DNA of 64,000 nucleotides, taken from contig NW_027331831.1 in assembly GCF_033568475.1 (NCBI RefSeq), forward strand, positions 8,246,001 to 8,310,000. The letters run 5' to 3'. The stretch is from Henckelia pumila (taxonomy: Eukaryota > Streptophyta > Magnoliopsida > Lamiales > Gesneriaceae). A model generated the notes under the pieces. It made no database searches. It had not been told where the DNA came from and worked only from the letters and a program-made list of their open reading frames with translations. Every line of letters starts with the position of its first letter. Position 1 is the stretch's first letter. Below are positions 35,833-46,228 of this stretch, in pieces. Both the position numbers and the translations under genes were made by a program.

Positions 35833-37972
35833 CCATCAGTTTATCTCGAGCAGTTCTGGTATTTTGGCCATATCTTGCAGCTTAAACTCGAAATTAGTCA
35901 AACTAATTTTTTGGCGAGCTCTAGTTTTTCAATGATATCGTACAGCTTAGTGATCCAAATGATTAGCCGCCAAGATGAATGCTTAGAAAACTCAATGGAA
36001 CATATTGTATTTTACGTCATTGAGAAAAAATGGATGTTATCTATATCAAACTGATGTCTCACTACCGAACTGAATCCGATCAGTTTAGCAGCAAACACAC
36101 CATCAATTTATCTCGAGCAGTTATGGTATTTTGGCCATATATTGCCCCTCGATTATCTGAATGGAACGATTCACCCTGAGTTGGAAAGATAATACAATGA
36201 TCTACAAATCATATTTACAAGTTGAAGACTAACTCGGATCTTAAAGAGATGCTAAACTGCGTTGAAATTACTAGTTTGGAAATGAAATTCTGCATAGCAG
36301 AATTTCTGACACAGTCCGGTATATCAAGCATAACTCTCTCATTTGAAATCCAAATCGAGTGATTCTTCATTCCGTGGAAATCTAAGAGAAAGGACTACAG
36401 CTTTCACATTTATCACTTTTCCCAGAAATCAACGAATCAAGAGATATAGAACTAAACTGATCATATGCACTCAACTGATTTTGTGCTCAACCGAAGTTTG
36501 AGCAGCTCTGGTATTTCGAGCATAAATTTTGCATATGAACTCCAAATTGATTTATTCTGGTGGCGTTGGAAAGCAAAGATCAAGGCTACAACTTTTGTAT
36601 TCATCACTTTGCCTAGATATCAACGGATCATGCAAAGATATTCGATTAGTTGATCTCCAAGCTATTCAATAAGTTGAGCTCCAATTTATTCCATCTGTTT
36701 AGTAATCCGAGTTATTCCATCAGTCTAGCAGTCCGAGTTATTCGATCAGTTTAGCACTCCAGAAACAATACAAAATCTTCTAACGACTCTATTTTTGTGT
36801 CTAACGGCTATATTATTTTTGGAGCCTATAAATATTGAAGTTTAAACACAAGTCTGTGGAAGACATATTCAAGGCAGAGGGCATCAAAATCATATTCATC
36901 AAGCTAATTGAGATCAAAGCCCAAGGTGTGAAGAACAAGAAGAAATATAAGCGTTCACTGCCAAGTTCTTCATACCAAACAAGTTTTTAGAACACTCGTC
37001 CTTGTCCGAAATCTTTGTATATCAGTTGAAGAGAACTCAACTCACTCACATATTCGAGAGATGTATTCATAGATTAGTTGAGTGAGAGTCTTAACACAAA
37101 GACATTAAAGATTGTATTTGTAGTCTTGGCATAAAGACGTTAAACATTATGCGGATTATGAGGTTGCGTCTTACAATCATTGGAGTGGCTAGGAGTTCTT
37201 TTTTAGGCAGTGAGTAAGCCCTAAACCGGAGTGAGTTTGTACAAATGAGTTGTATAAATCAAAGTCTTCTAGTGATATCCTTCCGAGTAGGAAGAAGAAG
37301 TGACGTAAGAGTTGTTGAAATCTCCGAACATCCATAAAAAATCCGGGTCTATTTATTGCATTTATTTTACTTATGCTACTGATTTTTAAGATGCATTGTT
37401 GAAGCATTTTATGTGTTCTTCATAGCATACAAAGTGTTTGATAAAATGCTTCAACCAAACCGTTTTCATTATTTCAACTTGCATCCTTTTAAAATGATTT
37501 ACACAATGTTAAACTAGTTTCTACGAAGGATTACTTCGAGTTTATTTCGCTTGGTTTGAAAATCAAACTCGATTTAATTAATCGGTGCTCAATATTTCAA
37601 GAACTGAGCTATTGTAACTCAAATATTTTAAAAAGTGTATATTCACCCCCTCTACACACCCATTTCGATCCTATCATATTTGAATATATTTAAAATCATT
37701 TCATCAAAGCACAACCATAAAGAATTTGATTCATCTATAATGACAATGATAATAGAAAGCTATTCAAGTTCTTATTATAAACAAACTGAGTGAAGAAAAT
37801 CATTTTAATATCATGTTTAACATAAAAATATGAATTAAGAGAGTTAGTTTGTGTCTAAATTCATAGTCACATAATTAAAGGGGGAAAAACAGATGAAAAT
37901 ATTAAGGATAAATGGGAAGGAAACACCCCAAAACGATTATTAGAAGATATGCAACTATTACATAATATTATA

Positions 37973-39318
37973 GGGTTGCGTTTACTTAGTAAAATTAATT
38001 TTATATAGATAAATAATACTAAGATTATTAAAATATTTTTATAAGATGTGGAATAATGATGGATAAGCAATAACGTGTTTACTTTGATTCCCAATTTTGT
38101 GATTGTTGTCATTTGCTTATCACATATATAATCTTATTTTTAGTTTGTATTTGTAAAATTGAGATTGTGATTTTTATTGAATAATGCAAATCATTATTAA
38201 TTCACTTTTAAATTATTTTAATTAACAAAATTATTGAGTAGAAATTTTATTTTCAAAAAAATTTTAAAAATTGATTAAAAAAAATTTCATGAATAAGAAT
38301 AAAATCCAATGAAATGTATTAATCATATCTACAATTATTAGAATTTTTATTCATATTTTATAATTTTTAAATGTATTTTTGAATATTAAAATCAAATGAA
38401 ATGTATTAAATATATCTTAAAGTATTTGAAATTTCTATTCATGTTTTATAATTTTGGAAATGGGGTTTTCATATATTATTTTTTGGGAAGTAAATGATAT
38501 TATGTAATTTTAGAAAGATAATTAGTTAAAAAGGATTATTTATCACACATTTTATTTGTGATAAATCATCAAAATTTAAAGTTTAAATTAGATAAATATG
38601 AATGGACTTTATAAGTTAATACGGGTTCTAAAAAAAATAAGTAAACATGAGATTGATAAGATTATTAGGGTCCTCAAAAAGCAAGTAAATGGTGTGATAA
38701 ATAATCATTTTTAACTAATTATATTTCCAATTGAAAAAAATTACACTAATATCCTTTAATTTCCAAAAAAATAATATATGAAAACCCCCATTATTTTAAG
38801 ATATATTAATAGATTTCATTTGATTTTAAAATATGAAAGATCTATTTAAAAATTATAAAACATGAATAAAATTCTAATAATTTAAAATATAATTAATACA
38901 TTTCATTGGATTTTATACTAATTCATGAAAAAAAAAAATTTAACTCAATTTATTAATTTTTTTTTAAAAAATAAATAATATTTATACTCAATAATTTTGG
39001 TCAATTAATACATGTGGATTAATAATAATTTACATTATTCGATAAAAATCACAATCTCAATTTTACAAATAAAAACTAAAAATAAGATTATATATTATAA
39101 GCAAATAACAAAATTGTAACTCGTTACTTAATCATAATATCAATCACAAAATTGATCTATCAAAGTAAACATGTGATTGATTATTCATCATTATTTAACA
39201 TCCTATAAAATTAGTTTAATAGTGTTAATATTATTTATCTATATATAATTAATCTCACTAAATAAACATAGCATTAATATAATCATATGTTTATTATATA
39301 AAGCAAATAAACGCAGCC
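37973..39318. mobile_element. Large foldback element with arms of about 550 bases
   Basis: The left end GGGTTGCGTTTACTTAG and the right end, read on the other strand, GGCTGCGTTTATTTGC start two long inverse arms. Matching internal words include TATAGATAAATAATA, TGTTTACTTTGAT, TATAATCTTATTTTTAGTTT and AAAATTGAGATTGTGATTTT. The arms together cover most of the 1346 bp. No transposase is encoded. The flanks do not show a clear long target duplication; a 2-3 bp one cannot be excluded. Confidence 0.65.
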
Positions 39319-39821
39319 TAGATAGTATGAATATATAATATACGCACACAAAAAAATGGATATATAATATAAGATATGGTGCGCAATAAACTAGCGGATG
39401 AAAATATAATCATTAGAAAACGAGTTGTTATGGTAAAAGACAAGTACACATTAACCTTTCTAAATGTTTTGGAATATTGTTTGTGTCGGATCATCTCCAT
39501 TTCTTGAAAACTCAATTTCCCCATCAACAGATCTATGGTCCAAAAGCACAAAAAACAAAAAAACAAAAAAAAGTCCAGCCCAATATACCCCGTCTGACGC
39601 ACGAAGGCCCAAACGAACAAGAGGCCCAGATTCTTTATTCCATATAAAGCCCATTTTTCTTCTGAGTACGAAAAAGTTGATCCAAATGTGAAGCCCACAT
39701 GACATCCATATTCCCAGTCTACTGCCACGTGTAAAGGTTTCACATTCCAACATTTTTATTCTAGAATTTGTGGCTTGTATACTAATCAATATAAATTCCC
39801 ATGTTATGTACACTATAAATA
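39319..39821. other. Intergenic DNA
   Basis: Minus-strand open frames at 39318-39813 overlap each other in different frames and lack any domain; I treat them as chance. No other feature seen. Confidence 0.45.
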
Positions 39822-40207
39822 GGGCTTGTTTGATACAAATATAAATAATATTTGTATAACTTATTTTATCTAATCTTTCATTCTTCTCGTCATACTATTT
39901 ATTCATCTATTAATTATTTATTTTACATCAATCAAATCATTAATTATTTATCTTATATCAATCAAATCATTGAATTTAAATTACTATATTATCCTTATAA
40001 ATAATATTATTCATATTTTATTTATTTTTAAAAAAGACAAAATGGTACTTTATTATTTTTATATAAAATTCAATCAATCAAATCACATAAACTATAATCT
40101 ATCAATCAAATCAAATACTATATCAACTATTATTTTTTATTTATTTTATATTACATTATATTACTTATACAAGTACTATTTATCTTGTCCTCGAACCAAA
40201 CGGTACC
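39822..40207. mobile_element. MITE-like element
   Basis: The left end GGGCTTGTTTGATAC and the inverse of the right end GGTACCGTTTGGTTC are partly matched. The inner words TATTTGTATAACTTA and, inverse, CTTGTATAAGTAATAT also match. The inside is made of repeated ATCAATCAAATCA words. Borders and family are uncertain. Confidence 0.4.
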
Positions 40208-40470
40208 ATATATGAATCAAGTGCTAATTCATTTTATTATTTTTATATTAGTGATTATAATATATAATTCACATTTTACTAGTTAACGGAAGACACATTA
40301 AATAATATATTTCGTTGTAAAAATATTCAATAATTGGCTCTACAATATTCAGCTTACATTCGAAAAATCAAATGCATTTTTTAAAATAATAAAATAATAT
40401 ATTTTTATAATTTTTTTAGTATCTCGTTATATACATAAAAACGTACTATAATTTTATTATTGATTACTAT
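40208..40470. other. Intergenic DNA
   Basis: AT-rich, nothing seen. Confidence 0.4.
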
Positions 40471-40478
40471 CGTCTATT

Positions 40479-40799
40479 ATTTTTTTTTAAAGCCGCCTGT
40501 TGTGGCGGAGGGTTAGGCGAACCCCTACCCATTTATTAAAAATAAAAAAGAATTACATGAGAGAGGGACTAAGTCAAGACCTCTCAAAAAATTATAAAAC
40601 ATAAAAACAAAAATTACAAAATTCGAAAACAAAAACTTAAAATCAATTAAATCTAAGAGGAGAAACGAATATAAAACATGTACAATCTAATCTACAAATC
40701 CCCTTGAGTTGTCCATAAATATCATATGGCCCCAACAACGCCGAGCCCTTAGCTAAACCCATATTGGCTAACTCATCAGCCCGTCTATTGATTTTTATT
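40479..40799 (-). mobile_element. 5'-truncated LINE 3' end
   Basis: On the minus strand the sequence encodes NRRADELANMGLAKGSALLG, the last part of a LINE RNase H domain. A 3' untranslated stretch follows and ends in an A tract (T run at 40479-40488 on +). CGTCTATT occurs at both ends (40471-40478 and 40792-40799) and may be the target duplication or junction microhomology. Plant LINEs are often truncated like this. Confidence 0.6.
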
Positions 40800-41486
40800 A
40801 TGAATTAGTAATAGATAATAAATAATATGTATGTATCCAAAACTCCAATATTGCTAGCATTTGATTAATTTAAATACGTCCATATGATATTTGTTTGTTC
40901 CAAATGTACGAGTAAGATCAAAAAATCCCATTTCAAAGTGTATATATATATGATCAGATGCATTCTTCAACACTTTTTAATATTCAGAAAAACTCTTTTT
41001 TGGTACACGGGTTTCCGACCCATGGAAAAATACTATTTGTTATATCAAAAATATTATTTTTCAGTACTGCAAGTCGATTCGTTTTACGAATATATATATA
41101 CATGTGAAATCATTTCATATGTGACATCCTTTAAAATATTTCAGTCATAATTATAACTTTGTTTTTATCGTCTCGATTTTAAAAGCATGCATGTAGTCAC
41201 CCAAAAGTTTTCAAGACATGGGTTTGACATGTGATTTTGGGGAGAAAAAAACATTTATTTTGTGCTGGATTTGAAGATGGATGACAGAAAATGAGAGGTT
41301 TCACGTGTCTCACCCAATCCTCCAAATTCAACCGTTAGAGAACTTCAATGGGACCTTACCATTTACATTGATTATGTTTCGCATAGCTAGGCTGAGAATT
41401 TGCGTTGGGTTTTCGAGGACGACACTAATTAGCACTTATAGATTTATATATAGTACTTGCATGTCATTTATCTTGGAGTAGCTAGT
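40800..41486. other. Intergenic DNA
   Basis: AT-rich; the + frame at 40884-41150 has no recognisable domain. Nothing else seen. Confidence 0.45.
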
Positions 41487-41636
41487 TGTAGTGATCCAAT
41501 AAAATATTAAACAAGATTAAAATGACCATTACTTAAGTAAAACAAGGGATTAAACGATTTGGAACCAAATAATTTGAATTCGGACCCTTCGAAGAGTGCG
41601 GATCAGCCGAAATGAGTTCAGAAGCATCGAACGTAG

Positions 41637-41980
41637 TGCTACAACTTAAATTGTAATTCACCCAAGTGTAGGTTGTCTGCAAGTAATATACTCGTGAGTA
41701 CGAGATCGATCCACAGAAAGGATGCTGTAAGTTTAATTTTAACAATGATATATTATAGATGGAAATATTATTATAAAACTTCAAATATACAAATTATAAA
41801 ATTGTCAAGGCTTTAAAGATTCATTGTTGGTTTATTTAAGATTGCTTAACAAAAATAAATAAAAGAAACTAAAATAAGAATAAACATAAAAGAACAATAA
41901 AATATTTAAACAAATATATCATATAATATAGTTCCCACTATATTAATATCAGATTAACTGATATTTAATACATGGTACCC

Positions 41981-42022
<42 letters not shown>

Positions 42023-42132
42023 TGCATAAATATAAACATAAAAGAACAATTAAATATTTAAACAAATATATCATATAATATAGTTCTCACTATATTAATA
42101 TCAGATTAACCGATAATTAATATATGGTACCC

Positions 42133-42206
<74 letters not shown>

Positions 42207-43463
42207 TGCATAAATATAAATTGACATAAAATTAAATAATAGATCAAATCACCATATTTCATTTAGAACAACCGGCAGAGCCACGCTATCGTCTAAATAA
42301 AATATATGACTTTTGTTTTATGTTAGATGCGAGAAAGTAAATGTTAGTTGCGAGAAAGTAAATGTTAGTTGCGGAAAAGTAAATGTTAGATCAAATCACA
42401 ATATATTATTTAGAAAAACCGGCAGAGCCACGCTATTGTCTAAATAATATATATGATTTTATTATAAATTGATACATACATTTATAGTATATAATTATTG
42501 TAGTATTTATTGTATTATATTAGACAACAAATCAAGTTAACCACATTCAAGGTACCAAGTATTTGATGTAAATAGATAACAATAAATCATCCAAATTACA
42601 ACTACAAATAAAGATCAATTAGTAAAAATAAAAATAAAAAATGAAAGAATATACAAAATATAAACAATCTTACTTGACCAACAATGAAACCATTTCACCT
42701 TGACATAAAAGGATTTAGCTTGCCATGAACATAAGACTCAAGAGTAAGGATAAAAGAAATTCATACTTAAACTTGGAGAAATATGCACACTCAAATTCTT
42801 ATTCTTACACACACAATATTTATTTTACAAGTGAGAAATTTCTCTACACTTTTGCACACTACAAAGCTTATACAACACATCTATTTATAGGCCAAATGAG
42901 AGCAAGAGTCCAAGGCTCATTAAATGTGGAATAGTAAATTTGGTGGGTGCTTGTCTCCTTGAATTTCAATACCATGACCCAACTTTAATTGGCATGTTTG
43001 ATGCCTTAGACCACCGATTCAGCCTTTTCATTCAACATAGAACACGTAGGATATTTTGTGTAGATGTGTTTGGACATATAATTCACCTCTTTTGGATAAA
43101 AGGTGAAATAGTTATGATATTTTTACTACAAGCTGGTCATAATAAAAGTAAATCTTTCTCCTTTTTGATTTTTGATAATTTGATCATCTTAATGAGGTTT
43201 TTGGAATTTATTTTCTTCTACAAAGTTGAAGATGCTTTTTTTGTGATTCTACAGGATTTGAGATTACTCCAATATGGCCTCTGTAGCTTGAGTAATTTTA
43301 TTTTTATCAAACTTGCGCAAACCGTAAAATACAACATTTTTAATAAAATATTTAAATATAAACATATAACACTAAAATAATACAAATTCATAATTTTAAT
43401 GAAACTTTAATTTTAAAACACACTTTTTAACATATAAATAATTACAAATTTTAAGTTTCATCA
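41637..43463 (-). repeat. 3' LTR of the Athila-lineage element
   Basis: 1827 bp with TG...CA ends. It contains (AT)n runs at about 41986-42020 and 42138-42204, and three 21-base units of the form GTTAGATGCGAGAAAGTAAAT (42322-42384). These lie between two diverged copies of a 70-base stretch with ACCGGCAGAGCCACGCTAT. The + frame 42940-43380 inside it is not conserved in length in the other LTR and is not called a gene. Confidence 0.9.
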
Positions 43464-43477
43464 CACCCCCAAACCGG
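43464..43477 (-). other. Polypurine tract of the Athila-lineage element
   Basis: CCGGTTTGGGGGTG on the minus strand directly precedes the 3' LTR, the usual form in this lineage. Confidence 0.8.
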
Positions 43478-44953
43478 CTCATTACTAGTCCCTTAGTAAT
43501 AAAATATCATAAAATATCATAAAATCACAAGTTAGATTTTTATTCCTTAATATATATATTCAAATTTGCAAATTTTAACATTTTAAAACATACTTGTAAG
43601 GAGATCATATGTTTATTTATAAATCTTGTTATCAACTAATATATTAATATATAATTGGATGGGTTATACATATATATTGCTCACAATATCAAAATATTAA
43701 ATATATATAATTTTTTTATATAAATATTTTCTAAAAATTTTGAGAATAATATAATCAAAATGATAATAGAAATCATTTTCATAACATGTATAATATCAGA
43801 AATTTTAATGTAAAAGTCTCAACTACATATCCTCTCGGGTTATGATATTTCATATATAGCTGTTTTTCACTCATGGAGTTGGAAGAAAATTATACACTCA
43901 TTGAAAATGACTAGTAAAGCAGACAATCAAATAACCTAATATTGAAAATAAGATAGGATAATTTACAAAGAATAAACCCAATTTTTTTTTTCCTATTTTT
44001 TTTTTGATTGGCTGCAAAATTGTTTTTACATAACCAAATACCTCCAATAAACTTTGAAAAAGTAACATTTTTTTTTAAAGCTTATTTATTTGTTTATTTT
44101 TTTATGAGGTAAATCTATTACATTGATAATTATAGTAGAGATATTAATACTCTACATCTTTACAATCAAACTCCAAACAACTTTGCAGCCAATTTTTATA
44201 TGCACAAATTTTTATTTATTTATTTTTTTTTTCAAAATGGGTTTAATCTAGTAATCAACAATTTCTTAATAATCAATAAAAGCTTATAAGTTGTTTTCTC
44301 AATTTTCACCTCTCACTCACAAAATTTATGTGAATATATATTGCACTTTTACAAATTAATTTTTTCAATTATACATGTTATTATTCATTCAATCAATATC
44401 ACTTTAACTATGTATTCATAAAATTTTTAGAAAATATGTTATTTGAAAACACACAATTATATATTATTTATAACTTATATCCCATCAATTATATATTTTC
44501 TATTAAATTGATAAAAAGAAGAATAAATAAACATCTATACAAAAAGACTTCATTTTCTTAGTAGTTTGCAATTTAAATATATACGAAATATTAAAATCTA
44601 ATCTATTGTGATAATATGATAAATAAAAACTAATGCGTGTCAGGAGTTTTTCGCTCCTTACTCTGCCATTGAAAAAGAAAAATAAATATTATTATAGCAA
44701 TATTTTTTTTTATTTTTAAAATTTTAATAATTTTTTTTTAGAGATAAACCCTCCCCCAAACCTGAATATGACATTGTTTTTAGTTTTTTTTTCTAAAAAA
44801 ATAAAGAGTACATGATGAAAGAGATATCACCTGGAATTTATTGAAGATGGGTAACTAACACAAACCATTTCGTGACACGTTGAATCAATGATCCAGTTTC
44901 CTTTTCTTACTGGTTGGTTGAGACCAATTGATATTTGTTATAGCCGAATCAGG
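43478..44953 (-). other. Non-coding 3' internal part of the Athila-lineage element
   Basis: About 1.5 kb of AT-rich sequence between the LOG stop and the polypurine tract with no open frame of note. A second G-rich tract, AGGTTTGGGGGAGGG on the minus strand at about 44750-44764, resembles the polypurine tract. Confidence 0.6.
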
Positions 44954-45523
44954 TTAACGAACAAAAGCTTGGAGATCATCAATTAATTGGCCGTCATTCG
45001 AAGCAGAGATGAGCATCCTTCGTGCATTTTCTGAAATGAAATTTTGTTCAACAGCTACATCAAGAAAAGTCAACAAACCATCATAATAGTTATTGATATT
45101 CAACAAGCCAACATATTTATTATGATTATTAAGTTGTGCCCAAGAAACAACATGAAAAATTTCTTCTAAACTACCAAAACCACCTGGTAAGGCAATAAAA
45201 GCATCAGAATTATCTATCATTTTAGTTATTCTCTCGTACATTAATGAAACTTTCAACTCTTCCCCAACCGTAACACTTGTAATATTTCCTTCAGCTAAAG
45301 CTGTAGGAATAATACCCAAAATCTGACTACCTCCAAGATGAGCTGCTGTTGAAATAGATCCCATTAGCCCAATATTGCCTCCTCTATATACCAAGTGAAT
45401 TTTTCTCTCTGCTAACTTTTTTCCAAGATTAATTGCTGCATCAACAAATATTTCATTCTTTCCAATATTAGAACCACAAAATACACAAATATTTTTCAAT
45501 TTTTGTGAAGCAGATCCTGCCAT
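44954..45523 (-). CDS. LOG-type cytokinin riboside 5'-monophosphate phosphoribohydrolase inside the retrotransposon
   Basis: Intact 189-residue frame from the ATG at 45523, in a good context (AAAAAACATGGCAGG). Reading further upstream would require a GTG start. LOG enzymes release active cytokinin bases from their nucleotides in cytosol and nucleus. Landmarks are NICVFCGSN near the start, LVYRGGNIGLMG (usually GGG; first Gly is Arg here), ILGIIP, Arg98 in LMYERITKM, and PGGFGSLEE (family PGGxGTxxE) with Glu121. These two positions are the known catalytic Arg and Glu. The C-terminal part keeps SWAQL, YVGLLNINNYYDGLL and ISENARRM. Length and numbering match plant LOG proteins. Plant LOG genes have several introns; this copy has none, so capture through an mRNA is likely. 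It lies in sense between integrase and 3' LTR. The Gly-to-Arg and Thr-to-Ser changes leave activity open. Confidence 0.9.
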   Translation of the reverse strand: MAGSASQKLKNICVFCGSNIGKNEIFVDAAINLGKKLAERKIHLVYRGGNIGLMGSISTAAHLGGSQILGIIPTALAEGNITSVTVGEELKVSLMYERITKMIDNSDAFIALPGGFGSLEEIFHVVSWAQLNNHNKYVGLLNINNYYDGLLTFLDVAVEQNFISENARRMLISASNDGQLIDDLQAFVR

Positions 45524-45989
45524 GTTTTTTTCTTTTCTTAATTTCTCTCTCACACTCTTTTTTTTTCAATATGTAAAGAAAATTCAAGAATGCATTTATA
45601 GAAAAACAATTGTACGAAAAGTCAAAATATGAATAATAGAAAACATACACACATAAAAGTTTAAGAAGTTCATTTTGCACGTATCCACTGGAATGCGTCT
45701 CAAAAGACATTGGAAGTGGATCCAATGGTTCTTTACTCAGCCCATTCCTAATGAATAATATTTTATCTTCTCTGTTTGCGGATGTCATTCCAACATTCTT
45801 ACAATGTCCGTGACAAGTCCACCTAGCACATTTGTAACATTTACCTATATTTTTAGCTCTACTATTTTTAGCATAAGTACTTTTTCCAAATTCAGGCATT
45901 TGTTTGATAATGATCTTACTTGCTTCCCCATCAATTCGAACCTTTGCTTCAATAATAAAGAGAATATCATCAGAAATATTATACGACAT
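45468..45989 (-). CDS. Small basic Cys/His-rich protein, possibly related to carlavirus nucleic-acid-binding proteins
   Basis: The first ATG of this frame is at 45989, giving 173 residues. Residues 35-50 are basic (KSTYAKNSRAKNIGK) and lead directly into CYKCARWTCHGHC, with Cys51, Cys54, Cys59, His62 and Cys63. The preceding part (SYNISDDILFIIEAKV) looks helical. A basic stretch next to a compact Cys cluster, after a short helical N-terminus, is the layout of the cysteine-rich nucleic-acid-binding proteins of carlaviruses, some of which suppress RNA silencing. That link is my inference and needs a profile search. The last 60 residues are Phe/Tyr- and Lys-rich, overlap the LOG start in another frame and may not be functional. 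A 14-codon frame opening at 46090 lies upstream, in another phase, and could be a displaced 5' end. The next gene downstream is LOG, same strand. Confidence 0.55.
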   Translation of the reverse strand: MSYNISDDILFIIEAKVRIDGEASKIIIKQMPEFGKSTYAKNSRAKNIGKCYKCARWTCHGHCKNVGMTSANREDKILFIRNGLSKEPLDPLPMSFETHSSGYVQNELLKLLCVYVFYYSYFDFSYNCFSINAFLNFLYILKKKECEREIKKRKKHGRICFTKIEKYLCILWF

Positions 45990-46196
45990 AAGTAAACGTA
46001 ATCTCTCGCATCTAGCTTTATAAATATTTTTCAACTTATTATGAGCTATACCACAAAATATTTACGAAGATTAAAAATACAAACATCCATATTAATATAT
46101 ATATATTCAATTATTTTGGGAAATTTAAATAAAAACCGACTAAAAGTAGTCACGGAGTAGCGTTATCCGCCACTTAACTGGGAAATGAACTCAATT

Positions 46197-46221
46197 CTGC
46201 AAAAATAAAATGAAAATATAA
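46197..46221 (-). promoter_or_regulatory. Putative splice acceptor upstream of the Cys/His-rich and LOG genes
   Basis: On the minus strand a pyrimidine-rich run ends TTTTATTTTTGCAG|AATTG, with AG at 46198-46197. It lies just after the integrase stop (46229) and 207 bases before the ATG at 45989. Joining a leader to this site would give a spliced mRNA for the 3' genes, as proposed for env-like genes of other Athila elements. Donor and use are unknown. Confidence 0.4.
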
Positions 46222-46228
46222 GTAACAA

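Larger units (their letters stand above)
28248..37676 (+). mobile_element. LTR-like repeat (probable solo LTR), split by a Ty3/gypsy insertion
   Basis: The sequence starts TGTTAGGTTTTGG, followed by TTTTGATGATAACAAAAT, and ends TATTCACCCCCTCTACACAC ... CCTATCA. The flanks CATTT (28243-28247) and TATTT (37677-37681) match in four of five bases, fitting an old target duplication. Without the gypsy insertion at 28583-35832 it is about 2.2 kb. It shares layout and several words with the solo LTR at 46325-47645 (AAAGTCTTCTAGTGA, CTTCC..GTGGAAGAAG-like, TTCACCCCC..CTCTAC). Part of it is duplicated in tandem: the stretch starting AAACTCGAAATTAG and ending AGCAAACACACCATCA occurs before (28358-28582) and after (35883-36106) the insertion. 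No internal coding domain is present. Confidence 0.6.

Noticed and set aside
39318..39813. Minus-strand open frames of 117 and 141 codons
   Set aside because: They overlap in different frames, show no domain, and run into a transposon end.
42940..43380. 146-codon + frame in the Athila 3' LTR
   Set aside because: The other LTR has only part of it open (63489-63803) because of indels; it lies antisense to the element and has no domain.
45524..45553. Ten-codon N-terminal extension of the LOG frame
   Set aside because: It would start at GTG; the ATG at 45523 has a good context and gives standard LOG numbering.
45990..46034. Fifteen-codon extension of the Cys/His-rich ORF
   Set aside because: It would need a TTG start; the first ATG is at 45989.
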